Assembly: GCA_963743945.1 (NCBI GenBank)
Contig: CAVURO010000013.1
Coordinates: 1-45,303 of the forward strand
DNA from: JACOTK01 sp963743945
Lineage (GTDB): Bacteria > Actinomycetota > Acidimicrobiia > Acidimicrobiales > CADCSY01
Reading direction: 5' to 3'
DNA: 45,303 bases
Shown: piece after piece, positions 8,209 to 16,163 of the stretch
How the letters are laid out: every line of letters begins with the position of its first letter
Position numbering within the stretch: position 1 is the first letter of the stretch
Position numbers and translations under genes: made by a program
Notes under the pieces: generated by a model
The model's database searches: none
What the model saw: the letters and a program-made list of their open reading frames with translations, nothing else
Told to the model about the DNA's origin: nothing

Positions 8209-9266
8209 CCTCAGGGCAGTTGGTCGACGTCTTCTCCGGCTTGGTGGCCAGACCCGAGGCAATCGGACAGCTTCGAGCGGCGGCGAACCGTCCTGTGCAT
8301 GCGTATCTCCTCGTGGGCCCTCCCGGCCGGGGGTCTCACGACGCCGCCATGGCGTTTGCCGGAGCGCTGCTGTGCAGCGACGGCGGTTGCGGGCATTGCC
8401 GCACGTGTCGTCTGGCGCTTGCGGGCACGCACCCGGACGTTTCCCTCTTCGAGCCTGAGGGCGCATTCCTGCTTCGTTCGGATGCCGAGGAGATCATCAG
8501 GGTGGCAGCCCGCAGTCCTGTGGAGGGAGAGCGCAAGGTTCTGGTGCTGACCGATTTCCATCGGGTGCGTGAGGTTGGGCCGATGTTGCTGAAGACGATC
8601 GAGGAGCCCCCGGCGAGCACCATCTTCGTCATCGTCGCGGACACCGTGGTGCCGGAGTTGGTCACCATTGCCTCTCGCTGCGTCCGTGTGACGTTCGACC
8701 CGATTCCCGAGGACATGTTGGTGTCCCTGCTCGTCGGTCGTGGCGTGGCGAGGGACAAGGCGCTTGCGGCGGCCCAGGCATCGGCCGGTGATTTCACGCG
8801 GGCGGCACTGCTCGTGGACGACGAGCACCTGGCAGGCCGTCGCTCGTTCTGGGCCCATGTGCCTCGCCGTCTCGATGAGACCGGCGCAACGGTGGCGGTG
8901 CTGACCGACGAGGCGCTCACCCTGGTGGAAGAGGCCGGCGTGCCCTTGCGAGCTGCCCAGGAGGAGGCTCTGCGCCGCATGGAGGAGCATGTGGCGACCT
9001 ATGGCGAGCGCGGCTCGGGACGCCGCAGGCTGGAGGCGACGCAGCGTCGTGAGCTTCGGCGCCATCGATCCGAGGAGCTCCGCTTCGGGCTGGCGGTCCT
9101 TGCGGGCTGCTATCGAGAGGCGCTCGGCGTCGGTGATTCGGCCACAGCGGAGGCCCTGGCCTCGCTCGATGCGATTCAGCGGAGCGCTGAGAACCTCGTC
9201 CGAAACCCCAGCGAATCCCTGCTGCTTCAGGCGCTGTTCCTTCGCCTGGCCCCGATCGGCGCCTGA
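8205..9266 (+). CDS. holB: DNA polymerase III subunit delta prime
   Basis: This is a clamp-loader subunit that helps DnaX and delta open the sliding clamp. The start resembles delta' proteins (VDVFSGLVARPEAIGQL), followed by LLVGPPGRGSHDAAMAFA where the Walker A lysine is missing (GRGSH instead of GxGKT), consistent with delta' not hydrolysing ATP in many bacteria. A four-cysteine zinc module is at C57, C62, C65 and C68 (GCGHCRTC). The arginine-finger region IASRCVRVTF follows near residue 160. At 353 residues it is normal length. The final 40 bp overlap the convergent permease gene. Confidence 0.92.
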   Translation: MTSGQLVDVFSGLVARPEAIGQLRAAANRPVHAYLLVGPPGRGSHDAAMAFAGALLCSDGGCGHCRTCRLALAGTHPDVSLFEPEGAFLLRSDAEEIIRVAARSPVEGERKVLVLTDFHRVREVGPMLLKTIEEPPASTIFVIVADTVVPELVTIASRCVRVTFDPIPEDMLVSLLVGRGVARDKALAAAQASAGDFTRAALLVDDEHLAGRRSFWAHVPRRLDETGATVAVLTDEALTLVEEAGVPLRAAQEEALRRMEEHVATYGERGSGRRRLEATQRRELRRHRSEELRFGLAVLAGCYREALGVGDSATAEALASLDAIQRSAENLVRNPSESLLLQALFLRLAPIGA

Positions 9267-10159
9267 CGAGCGCTACGAGCCCGATGGATCCGGCGCGTGA
9301 CACGCGGGCGAGCGAGGGCGAGACCGATCAGCACCGGGATGCCCAGGTAGGCGATCCAGCGACTGCCGGGTAGATCGAAGGAGTGAGCGATCTCGCGAGT
9401 CTGGGTCAACAACAGGAGGCCCGAGACGGCAAGTCCGAGCACGCGCGGTGGCAGGAAACGTACGACATAGGCAGCGAGGGGGGCGGCGATCACCCCACCG
9501 CCGAGCATGGCGAGCAGGACGCCCACCTCGAGACCTTCGCCCCCGAGCGACGACACGAGCGATCCGGCGGAAACCACGGCCACGGCAACCTCGGCCGTGT
9601 TGACCGATCCGACGGAGTAGCGCGGCGGGAGTCCGCGCTGGAGCAGGAACGGTGTGAGGACAGGTCCCCACGCACCGACGAGGCCGTTGGTGACCCCTCC
9701 GGTCATGGCCGCCGCCTTCACGCCTCGTTGGTCAAATGCAGGCGCCTTTCCCGGCACAGGTGCCTCGGCCCCGTGGTTGGCCTCGGGAAGTGCCTGGCTG
9801 AAGCGAAAGAGTATTCGTAGGCCAACGGCCATCAGGAGCAGGGCCAGGATCGGGCGAAGATCGTCGCCGTCGACGTTGGCCAGGATGGTCGTGCCGATCA
9901 TGGCTCCGATCGCGCCGGGCCAGGCGAGCTTGACCACAAGGCGTCGATCGATGTTGTCGAAGCGCCAATGGGATACTCCCGCTGCGAGACCGGTTGCAAC
10001 CTTGGCCAGGTTGACCGTGGTCGAGACGGCGGCAGGGCTGATTCCGCTGCTCAACAGGATGCTCGACGACGTCGGTCCGAATCCCATGCCGAGTGCGCCA
10101 TCGACCATCGAGGCGAAGAAGCCGGCGACCGCGACAAGAACGAGGTTGCTCACAACCAT
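9227..10159 (-). CDS. TauE/SafE family sulfite/anion exporter
   Basis: This is an eight- or nine-helix membrane protein of about 310 residues with two homologous halves, typical of the TauE/SafE (former DUF81) family of anion exporters. The first half reads GFFASMVDGALGMGFGPTSSS and the second GGVTNGLVGAWGPVLTPFLL, the paired glycine-rich motifs of the family. The substrate is not readable from sequence; sulfite or sulfonates are known for some members. ATG 10159 starts directly before the first helix; the open frame further upstream crosses the tRNA gene and is not coding. A GTG at 10153 is an alternative start. The 3' end overlaps holB by 40 bp in convergent orientation. Confidence 0.88.
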   Translation of the reverse strand: MVVSNLVLVAVAGFFASMVDGALGMGFGPTSSSILLSSGISPAAVSTTVNLAKVATGLAAGVSHWRFDNIDRRLVVKLAWPGAIGAMIGTTILANVDGDDLRPILALLLMAVGLRILFRFSQALPEANHGAEAPVPGKAPAFDQRGVKAAAMTGGVTNGLVGAWGPVLTPFLLQRGLPPRYSVGSVNTAEVAVAVVSAGSLVSSLGGEGLEVGVLLAMLGGGVIAAPLAAYVVRFLPPRVLGLAVSGLLLLTQTREIAHSFDLPGSRWIAYLGIPVLIGLALARPRVTRRIHRARSARQAPIGARRRNSA

Positions 10160-10161
10160 TA

Positions 10162-10190
10162 AATCTACAGAATTAGTGGGAAATAGGCAA
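10162..10190 (-). promoter_or_regulatory. Promoter of the TauE/SafE gene
   Basis: Read on the - strand, TTGCCT and TAGATT are separated by 17 bases, and TAGATT lies two bases before the ATG at 10159 or eight bases before the in-frame GTG at 10153. The arrangement favours a leaderless start at the GTG. The surrounding DNA is clearly AT-richer than its neighbours. Confidence 0.5.
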
Positions 10191-10261
10191 CGGGCATCCT
10201 CGGGATCGTTGGGCGGGTGGTAAACAGGACAAGGCGAATTGGCGCGATAACGTGATGGCAC

Positions 10262-10334
10262 GCCCGTGTACCTCAGTCGGCAGAGGGTCTCACTCGTAAT
10301 GAGAACGTCGTGGGTTCGATTCCCACCGCGGGCT
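10262..10334 (+). tRNA. tRNA-Thr (anticodon CGT)
   Basis: The cloverleaf folds completely: acceptor GCCCGTG with CGCGGGC (one G-T pair), D stem CCTC/GAGG, anticodon stem TCTCA/TGAGA around the loop CTCGTAA with CGT at 10295-10297, and T stem GTGGG/CCCAC with loop TTCGATT. The discriminator is T at 10334. CCA is not encoded. It reads the threonine codon ACG. A TAACGT box lies eight bases upstream. Confidence 0.95.
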
Positions 10335-10362
10335 CTCACCGCCAAACGCTTGAAGGGACGCC

Positions 10363-10980
10363 ATGGCTGATCGCGAGCAGTTCATCGATCTGGCGATGGA
10401 GTACATGCCGTCGCTCTACTCGGCAGCGTTGCGCATGACCCGCAACCCCGCCGATGCAGAAGATCTGGTGCAGGAGACCTACCTCAAGGCTTATCGAGGT
10501 TTCCACTCCTTCCGGGAGGGCACGAACCTCAAGGCCTGGCTCTATCGGATCCTCACCAACACGTACATCAACCGATATCGAGCCCAGCAGCGGCGCCCCG
10601 ACGAGACGTCCATGGACCAGGAAGAGGATTTCTTCCTCTACCGTCATCTCGGCGAGCTCGACGCGTCCCGCGCCGGGCGTAGCGCCGAGGACGAGCTCCT
10701 CGACCTTTTCAGCAGCTCGGAGATCGTCGAGGCCGTCGAGTCGTTGAGCGAGACCTTTCGGATTCCCGTGCTGCTTGCCGACGTCGAGGGTTTCTCCTAC
10801 AAGGAGATTGCCGAGATCCTCGACATCCCCATCGGAACGGTCATGAGCCGACTGCACCGGGGAAGAAAGGCGCTCCAGCGGTTGTTGTACGACTACGGCG
10901 TCGAGCGCCGCTTGGTCGAACCCAAGCTCGAGGCATCACTCGAAGGGGAGCAGAGTCAGGAGGTCGTAACCCGTGTCTGA
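10363..10980 (+). CDS. sigR: ECF sigma factor, SigR/SigH type
   Basis: This extracytoplasmic-function sigma factor of 205 residues should direct RNA polymerase to redox-stress promoters. Region 2 is visible as FIDLAMEYMPSLYSAALRMT and DAEDLVQETYLKAYRGF, followed by the SigR-typical GTNLKAWLYRILTNTYIN. Region 4 reads ESLSETFRIPVLLADVEGFSYKEIAEILDIPIGTVMSRLHRGRKAL. In Streptomyces and Mycobacterium the homologues control thioredoxin and mycothiol genes and are held by a zinc anti-sigma factor; exactly such a gene follows with an 8-bp overlap. AAGGGA lies four bases before the ATG. The symbol rests on family resemblance and neighbour. Confidence 0.92.
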   Translation: MADREQFIDLAMEYMPSLYSAALRMTRNPADAEDLVQETYLKAYRGFHSFREGTNLKAWLYRILTNTYINRYRAQQRRPDETSMDQEEDFFLYRHLGELDASRAGRSAEDELLDLFSSSEIVEAVESLSETFRIPVLLADVEGFSYKEIAEILDIPIGTVMSRLHRGRKALQRLLYDYGVERRLVEPKLEASLEGEQSQEVVTRV

Positions 10981-11251
10981 TCTGGGACAGGAGGATGTCT
11001 CCGCATGCGACGACCAGTGCCTCGAAGCCCTCAGGGAGCTCTACAGCTTTCTCGACGGGGAGCTGACCGAGGAGCGTCGAGCGACCATTCGTGGCCATCT
11101 CGACGAATGCGGGGGCTGTGTCGAGGCGTTCGATTTCGAGGTCGAGCTGCGAGAGGTCGTTTCGAGGTGCTGTCGCGAGACCGAGGTTCCCCAGCACCTT
11201 CGGGTGCGCATCGCGCAGGCCATCGAATCGCTGGGTGAGAGCGACGGCTAG
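10973..11251 (+). CDS. rsrA: Zinc-binding anti-sigma factor, RsrA-like
   Basis: This small cytoplasmic protein of 92 residues carries the ZAS signature HLDECGGC (H-x3-C-x2-C) near residues 41-48 and further cysteines near the N terminus (ACDDQC) and at RCC near residue 63. In RsrA, zinc and these thiols hold the sigma factor, and disulfide stress ejects zinc and frees it. The gene overlaps the sigma gene by 8 bp (GTG 10973 before TGA 10978), so equal synthesis is likely. The extra CC pair is worth noting as a possible added redox thiol. Function is inferred from the motif and the pairing. Confidence 0.9.
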   Translation: MSDLGQEDVSACDDQCLEALRELYSFLDGELTEERRATIRGHLDECGGCVEAFDFEVELREVVSRCCRETEVPQHLRVRIAQAIESLGESDG

Positions 11252-11255
11252 CGCT

Positions 11256-11297
11256 TCGGACGCTTCCTGAACCGCATCGGACGCTTCCTGAACGTCG
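11256..11297. repeat. 21-bp direct repeat after the anti-sigma gene
   Basis: Two units with a 21-bp period share CGGACGCTTCCTGAAC and start just behind the rsrA stop codon. The period is a multiple of three, though no reading frame is evident. Confidence 0.8.
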
Positions 11298-11380
11298 ATG
11301 AGGAGGGCAAGGTCGGGATCGGATTTCCCGCTCGATCACGCCGACCGAGTCCCGCTTGGAGTCCGACGGGCGCGAGCGCC

Positions 11381-11393
11381 TACTATGCAGGCA
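11381..11393 (+). promoter_or_regulatory. -10 box TACTAT for a leaderless small gene
   Basis: TACTAT (11381-11386) lies six bases before ATG 11393. TTGGAG (11356-11361) sits 19 bases upstream as a possible -35 box. No Shine-Dalgarno precedes the ATG. Confidence 0.55.
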
Positions 11394-11533
11394 TGGCTCC
11401 TGTTCTTGCAGCCGAGGTTTGGCACTACTGGGTCGGCGTCGCGCTCTTCGGCGGCGCCGTCCTCGCGGCGATCTCGACTCTCGCCGGTTATCTCAAGTTG
11501 CAGTCGACGAAGTTTCCACGCCGGTCCGAGTAG
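11393..11533 (+). CDS. Small single-span membrane protein, 46 residues
   Basis: This short open frame encodes 46 residues: a short N-terminal stretch (MAPVLAAEVWHYW), one hydrophobic segment from about residue 13 to 34 (VGVALFGGAVLAAISTLAGYL), and a basic tail (KLQSTKFPRRSE). The positive tail suggests an outside-N, inside-C orientation. It is not recognised as a known family. Support comes from the ATG placed six bases after a TACTAT box, codon choice like its neighbours, and location directly ahead of the metalloprotease gene, whose start is 14 bases past the stop. It may be cotranscribed with the metalloprotease-tilS-hpt group. Confidence 0.6.
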   Translation: MAPVLAAEVWHYWVGVALFGGAVLAAISTLAGYLKLQSTKFPRRSE

Positions 11534-11547
11534 CAGGTCGGGTTGCG

Positions 11548-12630
11548 GTGGTGCCCGTGACTCCTGATCCGATTGCGTGGGACGTGGCCGAGAAGGTCGC
11601 CGTTCGCGTCGCGGCGCTTGATCCGTTCTCCGTCTCGTATCATGCCCACTCGCTCGTTGACGACTTCACGGAGTTGACGGCCGAGGCGGAATCGCTTGTG
11701 TCGGCCGCCACGGGCCTGGTGTCGGATTCCGGCCCCGCCCGCGTGCGCGTGGTCGACCGGGAGGGGTGGATTCGAGCCAACGTGGCCTCGTTCCGCCGTC
11801 TCCTCTCCCCGATCTCGGGTCGTATGGCCGACAAGATGTCCAAAGGTCTCTTCGCCGGTCGGGTCACCCGCGTTGTCGCGGGCGCCGAGTTGGGAGCGCT
11901 GCTGGGCTGGATGTCGGGCAAGGTGCTCGGGCAGTACGACCTCCTGGTCGTCGACGACGACACGGCCGTCGACCAGGACATCGTGTACTACGTGGGCCCG
12001 AACGTCTTGGCCCTCGAGAAGCGTTTTGCCTTTCCCCCTCGCGAGTTTCGCCTGTGGCTGGCCCTGCACGAGGTCACCCACCGGGCGCAGTTCACGGGCG
12101 TGCCATGGTTGCGCCCCCACTTCCTGAGCCTGGTCGAGGCGGGTCTCGGGCCGATGAACGCCGACCCTGCGCAACTGACGGCGGCTCTCCAGCATCTCGG
12201 CAGGTCCTTGCGGCGGGGGACGAACCCACTTCAGGACGGTGGGTTGGCTGTGCTCCTGGCGACGCCTGAGCAACGGGCCGTCATCGAGGAGATCGGGGGC
12301 ATGATGAGTCTGCTCGAGGGACACGGTGACGTGACCATGGACCGCGCCGGGGCCGACCGTATCCCGTCCGCCGACCGCTTCAGTCGGGTCCTTCGTCAGA
12401 GGCGTGCGTCCGTTTCGGGCATCGCCCGATTCGGTCGTCAGATCATCGGCCTCGAGGCGAAGATGGCCCAATATGCACTGGGCGAGCGATTCGTGCTCGC
12501 CGTGGAGAAGGCGGGAGGCACGGATCTGTTGGATCGCGTCTGGCTGGGCCCGCAGTACCTCCCGTCCATGAACGAGATTCGTGAGCCGGCAACTTGGATC
12601 GCTCGCATCCAGAGTGCCCAGGCAGTGTGA
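11548..12630 (+). CDS. Zinc-dependent metalloprotease, DUF2342 / F420-associated family
   Basis: The protein of about 360 residues carries a zincin motif HEVTH (residues 174-178) in LALHEVTHRAQFTG, with GRMADKMSKG and a glycine-rich GAELGALLGWMSGKVLGQYD segment upstream, as in the DUF2342 (Zincin_2) family. A later conserved part (MMSLLEGHGDVTMDRAG) could supply the third zinc ligand. No substrate is known; the family has been annotated as F420-biosynthesis-associated from gene distribution only. Its place before tilS, hpt and ftsH matches the Mycobacterium order (Rv3626c-Rv3625c-Rv3624c). The start is uncertain: GTG codons at 11548, 11551 and 11557 are close together and none has a strong Shine-Dalgarno. 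The stop overlaps tilS. Confidence 0.85.
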   Translation: MVPVTPDPIAWDVAEKVAVRVAALDPFSVSYHAHSLVDDFTELTAEAESLVSAATGLVSDSGPARVRVVDREGWIRANVASFRRLLSPISGRMADKMSKGLFAGRVTRVVAGAELGALLGWMSGKVLGQYDLLVVDDDTAVDQDIVYYVGPNVLALEKRFAFPPREFRLWLALHEVTHRAQFTGVPWLRPHFLSLVEAGLGPMNADPAQLTAALQHLGRSLRRGTNPLQDGGLAVLLATPEQRAVIEEIGGMMSLLEGHGDVTMDRAGADRIPSADRFSRVLRQRRASVSGIARFGRQIIGLEAKMAQYALGERFVLAVEKAGGTDLLDRVWLGPQYLPSMNEIREPATWIARIQSAQAV

Positions 12631-13574
12631 CGGCCTTGGGCCTGACCGAGGACCTTCTGAAGCGATGCACCTTTCCGACACCGGGCGCGCCGGCCTGTGC
12701 CGCGGTGTCGGGCGGGGCGGATTCGCTGGCCCTGCTCGTCCTTGCGGTGGCGGCCGGGTGCCGGCTCACTGCCGTGCACATCGATCACGGCCTCCGAGCG
12801 GGTTCGGCGGATGAGGCCGATGTCGTACGCCGGGCCGCAGAGCGCTTCGGGGCCGGGTTTCGAGCTGAACGCGTTCGGGTGGAACCCGGTCCCAACCTCG
12901 AGGCACGCGCCCGTCTGGCAAGGAGAGGGGCACTTCCCGAACGCTCGATGACCGGTCATACCGCCGATGATCAGGCGGAGACCGTGCTGTTGAACCTCTC
13001 GCGAGGGGCGGGCCTTGACGGCTTGACGGCCATGCGTCCGGGCGAGACCAAGCCGATCCTGTCCCTGCGGAGGACCGAGACCAGGGCGCTGTGCGCGGAG
13101 CTCGGGCTCGACCCGATCGACGATCCCTCGAACCGTGACATGGCATTCACCAGGAACAGGGTGCGTCACGAGGTGCTGCCCCTGCTCGGTGATGTCGTGG
13201 GTCGAGACGTCGCGGCGTTGACCAGTCGAACGGCCTCGTTGCTCAGGGACGACGCTGCCTATCTTTCCCTGCTCGCCGAGCAGATCGACCCGACCGATGC
13301 CAAGGCGCTGGCGGCTGCCCCCCTCCCGCTCGGTCGCCGAGCGGTGCGTCGATGGTTGACCACGGACCTGCCGCCCTATCCGCCGGACGCTGCCGTGGTC
13401 GAGCGGGTGCTGGCCGTTGCGCACGGGTTGGCCCGCGCCACCGAGGTGGGCGGGGGACGGCGGGTACGAAGAGCGCAGGGACGCCTGCGCCTCGAGTCGA
13501 GCCGCAGCAGGGTCGAGCCGAGCAGGGTCGAGCCGAGCAGGGTCGAGCAGGTGGGCGAACCGCTGTTGCCGTAG
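12627..13574 (+). CDS. tilS: tRNA(Ile)-lysidine synthase
   Basis: TilS converts C34 of the CAT-anticodon isoleucine tRNA to lysidine so that it reads AUA. The PP-loop SGGADSLALLVLA is at about residues 29-41, followed by HIDHGLRAGS and GHTADDQAETVLLNLSRGAGLDGL, both diagnostic. PSNRDMAFTRNRVRHEVLPLL ends the catalytic part. The protein is 315 residues, close to the short actinobacterial form. GTG 12627 overlaps the previous stop (GTGA). The C terminus ends in a slippage array (RVEPS twice, then RVEQ) encoded by 15-bp repeats, so the tail is probably not functional. Confidence 0.93.
   Translation: MTALGLTEDLLKRCTFPTPGAPACAAVSGGADSLALLVLAVAAGCRLTAVHIDHGLRAGSADEADVVRRAAERFGAGFRAERVRVEPGPNLEARARLARRGALPERSMTGHTADDQAETVLLNLSRGAGLDGLTAMRPGETKPILSLRRTETRALCAELGLDPIDDPSNRDMAFTRNRVRHEVLPLLGDVVGRDVAALTSRTASLLRDDAAYLSLLAEQIDPTDAKALAAAPLPLGRRAVRRWLTTDLPPYPPDAAVVERVLAVAHGLARATEVGGGRRVRRAQGRLRLESSRSRVEPSRVEPSRVEQVGEPLLP
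13506..13550. repeat. 15-bp tandem repeat at the tilS 3' end
   Basis: Three units of AGCAGGGTCGAGCCG (last one AGCAGGGTCGAGCAG) lie in frame near the end of tilS and encode SRVEP-type pentapeptides. Confidence 0.9.
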
Positions 13575-13577
13575 GAT
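13572..13577 (+). promoter_or_regulatory. Possible -10 box before hpt
   Basis: TAGGAT overlaps the tilS stop codon (TAG 13572-13574), 21 bases before the hpt start. A promoter here would give a leader of about 15 bases that includes the GGAGGAG sequence. No -35 box is evident. Confidence 0.3.
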
Positions 13578-13598
13578 CCGGGACGAGATGGAGGAGCT

Positions 13599-14147
13599 GT
13601 GACCGACGATCGTGAGTTGGGTGAGGTCGTCGTGTCGGCGGCCGCCCTCGCGACACGGATCCAGGAGCTGGGCTGCGAGATCGCCACCGACTACGAGGGC
13701 CGTCCACCGTTGCTGGTGGCCGTGTTGAAAGGCGCCTTCGTGTTCATGGCGGACCTCGTTCGAGCCATCGATCTGCCGGTCGAGGTCGATTTCATGGCGG
13801 TCTCGTCCTATGGCAGCGCGACCAAGACCAGTGGCGTGGTGCGCATCGTGAAGGATCTCGATCTCGACCTCACCGATCGCCACGTGATCATCGTCGAGGA
13901 CATCATCCATTCGGGGCTCACGTTGTCGTACCTGCGGCGGAACCTCTTCGCGAGGGGGCCTGCCTCACTCGAGGTGTGTGCGTTGCTCGTTCGCGAGGAG
14001 CCGGAGACGGCCGAGCTTCCGCTTCGTTACGTAGGGTTTCGCATACCCCCAGCGTTCGTGGTGGGGTACGGCCTCGACTTCGACGAGCGGTACCGCAATG
14101 TTCCCGACGTCCGCCTCTACAACTCGGGAAGACCTTCGCTAGCCTAA
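13599..14147 (+). CDS. hpt: Hypoxanthine phosphoribosyltransferase
   Basis: This purine-salvage enzyme transfers phosphoribose from PRPP to hypoxanthine or guanine. The PRPP loop reads HVIIVEDIIHSGLTLSYL near residue 90; typical enzymes have VLIVEDIIDTGLT, so the D-T pair is H-S here. The pyrophosphate loop LLVAVLKGAFVFMADL is near residue 37, and the base-binding region VGYGLDFDERYRNVP is at residues 155-170. At 182 residues it is full length. GTG 13599 follows GGAGGAG by only two bases, which is close. It sits between tilS and ftsH as in mycobacteria. Confidence 0.95.
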   Translation: MTDDRELGEVVVSAAALATRIQELGCEIATDYEGRPPLLVAVLKGAFVFMADLVRAIDLPVEVDFMAVSSYGSATKTSGVVRIVKDLDLDLTDRHVIIVEDIIHSGLTLSYLRRNLFARGPASLEVCALLVREEPETAELPLRYVGFRIPPAFVVGYGLDFDERYRNVPDVRLYNSGRPSLA

Positions 14148-14178
14148 GAGGTTCATCCCTCGCCAGAAAGCTCTTGAT

Positions 14179-16113
14179 GTGACGAAATATGTGCGAAGCG
14201 TGCCCTTCTGGGTCGTTGTGGCGCTCGTTGTTCTTGTCGTGGCCAGCCAGTCCCTCAAATCAGGCGACGACCGGAAGAAGCTGCGCTACGGCGAGCTCGT
14301 GGAACGGGTGGAGGCCGGTGACGTGGCCAAGGCCGAGGTCAAGGACCGAAGCTCCCGCATCGTCGGCGAGCTGAGGAACGGCACGAAGTTCGAGACCACC
14401 TACCTGCGCGAAGCCGGCGATCAGGTGTCGACCATGCTGACCAAGGGCAAGGTCGACTTCAAGGTCGACCAGGAGAAGAGCCCGTTGTGGCTCGAGCTCG
14501 TCTCGCAGCTGCTCCCCTTCGTGTTCATCGTCGGCATCCTCTTCTTTGTGCTGAAATCGGCCGAGGGCGGCGGGAATCGGGTGATGCAGTTCGGCAAGGC
14601 GCGCGCCAAGCAGGTGGCGAAGGACCAACCCAAGGTCACCTTTGCCGACGTGGCCGGCGCAGCCGAGGCTGTTGAGGAGTTGCAGGAGATCAAGGATTTT
14701 CTCCAGGCGCCCGCGAAGTTCCAGGCGATGGGGGCCAAGATTCCCAAGGGCGTGCTCTTGTTCGGCCCTCCGGGTACGGGCAAGACCCTGCTGGCACGAG
14801 CGGTTGCGGGTGAGGCGGGCGTTCCCTTCTTCTCCATTTCCGGTTCGGATTTTGTCGAGATGTTCGTCGGTGTCGGGGCAAGCAGGGTGCGTGATCTCTT
14901 CGAGCAGGCGAAGGCGGCCAGCCCGGCCATCATTTTCGTCGACGAGATCGATGCGGTCGGGCGTCATCGTGGCTCGGGCATGGGTGGCGGCCATGACGAG
15001 CGTGAGCAGACCCTCAATCAGCTGCTCGTCGAGATGGACGGATTCGACGCCCAGACGGGCGTGATCCTGATCGCCGCGACAAACCGTCCGGACATCCTCG
15101 ACCCGGCGTTGCTCCGTCCGGGGCGCTTCGACCGCCAGATCGTCGTTGATCTCCCCGACCGGGTCGGTCGGCGAGCGATCCTCGAGGTTCACGGGGCAGG
15201 CAAGCCCCTCGCTGGGGACGTCGACCTCGACGTGCTGGCAGCCCGCACCCCCGGTTTCACGGGTGCCGATCTTGCCAACCTGATGAATGAGGCGGCGCTG
15301 CTGTCCGCTCGGCGTGCGAAGTCCTCCATCGGCATGTCGGAGATGGAGGAGGCCATCGACCGAGTTCTCGCCGGACCGGAGCGCAAGTCCAAGGCGATGA
15401 GCGACGAGGAGAAGAAGGTCATCGCCTACCATGAGGCCGGCCATGCCCTTGTCGGCCATCTGCTGCCTCATGCCGACCCGATTCACAAGGTTTCGATCGT
15501 CGCTCGTGGTCGGGCGCTCGGCTGGACGTTGTCGCTGCCGACCGAGGACCGCCATCTCCAGACTCGGTCGCAGTTGGAGGACTATCTGGCGATGTTCCTC
15601 GGCGGTCGAACGGCCGAGGAGTTGGTCTTCTCCGATCCCACGACGGGAGCCCGCGACGACATCGAACGTGCGACGGAGATGGCACGCGCCATGGTCACCG
15701 AATACGGGATGACCGAGGCAATCGGTCTGCAAAGGCTCGGCAAGCGCGTCGAGAATCCTTTCCTCGGGCGGGAGAGCAACCAGATGGGCGACTATTCGCA
15801 GGATGTCGCCGGCATCGTCGACTCCGAGGTTCGTCGTCTGATCGACGCCGCCCATGCCACCGCCACGGACATCCTGACCCGCCATCGCGACACGCTCGAC
15901 AACCTGGCGGCGGCGCTGATGGAGCGCGAGACCCTGGATGTGCCGGATCTGTTGGAGATCTTCGGAGCGCTTCCGCCGTGGGGCACCCCGCCCACCAGGC
16001 GTCGCCCCCCTGCTGTCGTGAAGGAGCCGGTGGCCGCGCCCAAGGTGTCGCCGAAGCCCAAGGCCGTCGTTGCCGGCAGGCGCCGGGCCACACCTCGGGC
16101 TGCCACCTCTTGA
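14179..16113 (+). CDS. ftsH: ATP-dependent zinc metalloprotease FtsH
   Basis: This membrane-bound AAA+ protease removes damaged or short-lived membrane and regulatory proteins. An N-terminal helix (PFWVVVALVVLVVASQSL) and a second at about residues 110-130 flank a small extracytoplasmic domain. Walker A GPPGTGKT is at residue 196, Walker B IIFVDEIDAVG follows, then the second region of homology ATNRPDILDPALLRPGRFDRQ. The zinc site HEAGH is at residue 418. The C-terminal tail is rich in Pro, Lys and Arg. At 644 residues it is slightly shorter than the mycobacterial form. GTG 14179 places the first helix eight residues in. The stop is shared with the folE TTG start. Confidence 0.97.
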   Translation: MTKYVRSVPFWVVVALVVLVVASQSLKSGDDRKKLRYGELVERVEAGDVAKAEVKDRSSRIVGELRNGTKFETTYLREAGDQVSTMLTKGKVDFKVDQEKSPLWLELVSQLLPFVFIVGILFFVLKSAEGGGNRVMQFGKARAKQVAKDQPKVTFADVAGAAEAVEELQEIKDFLQAPAKFQAMGAKIPKGVLLFGPPGTGKTLLARAVAGEAGVPFFSISGSDFVEMFVGVGASRVRDLFEQAKAASPAIIFVDEIDAVGRHRGSGMGGGHDEREQTLNQLLVEMDGFDAQTGVILIAATNRPDILDPALLRPGRFDRQIVVDLPDRVGRRAILEVHGAGKPLAGDVDLDVLAARTPGFTGADLANLMNEAALLSARRAKSSIGMSEMEEAIDRVLAGPERKSKAMSDEEKKVIAYHEAGHALVGHLLPHADPIHKVSIVARGRALGWTLSLPTEDRHLQTRSQLEDYLAMFLGGRTAEELVFSDPTTGARDDIERATEMARAMVTEYGMTEAIGLQRLGKRVENPFLGRESNQMGDYSQDVAGIVDSEVRRLIDAAHATATDILTRHRDTLDNLAAALMERETLDVPDLLEIFGALPPWGTPPTRRRPPAVVKEPVAAPKVSPKPKAVVAGRRRATPRAATS

Positions 16114-16163
16114 AGGAAGACGCCCTCTTGAAGGAAGACGCCCTCTTGAAGGAAGACGCCCTG
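16110..16163. repeat. 18-bp tandem repeat spanning the ftsH stop and folE start
   Basis: Three units of TTGAAGGAAGACGCCCTC (last base differs in the third) start at 16110, 16128 and 16146. Each contains a TTG start codon, an overlapping TGA and an AAGGA Shine-Dalgarno core. The first TGA ends ftsH. Confidence 0.95.

Noticed and set aside
10190..10261. SigR-type promoter (GGAAT, 18 bases, GTT) before the sigma factor
   Set aside because: A GGGAAA is present near 10178 but no GTT lies at the right distance; the next match is 24 bases away.
16110..16163. CRISPR-like array
   Set aside because: Units are head-to-tail without spacers and encode part of folE.
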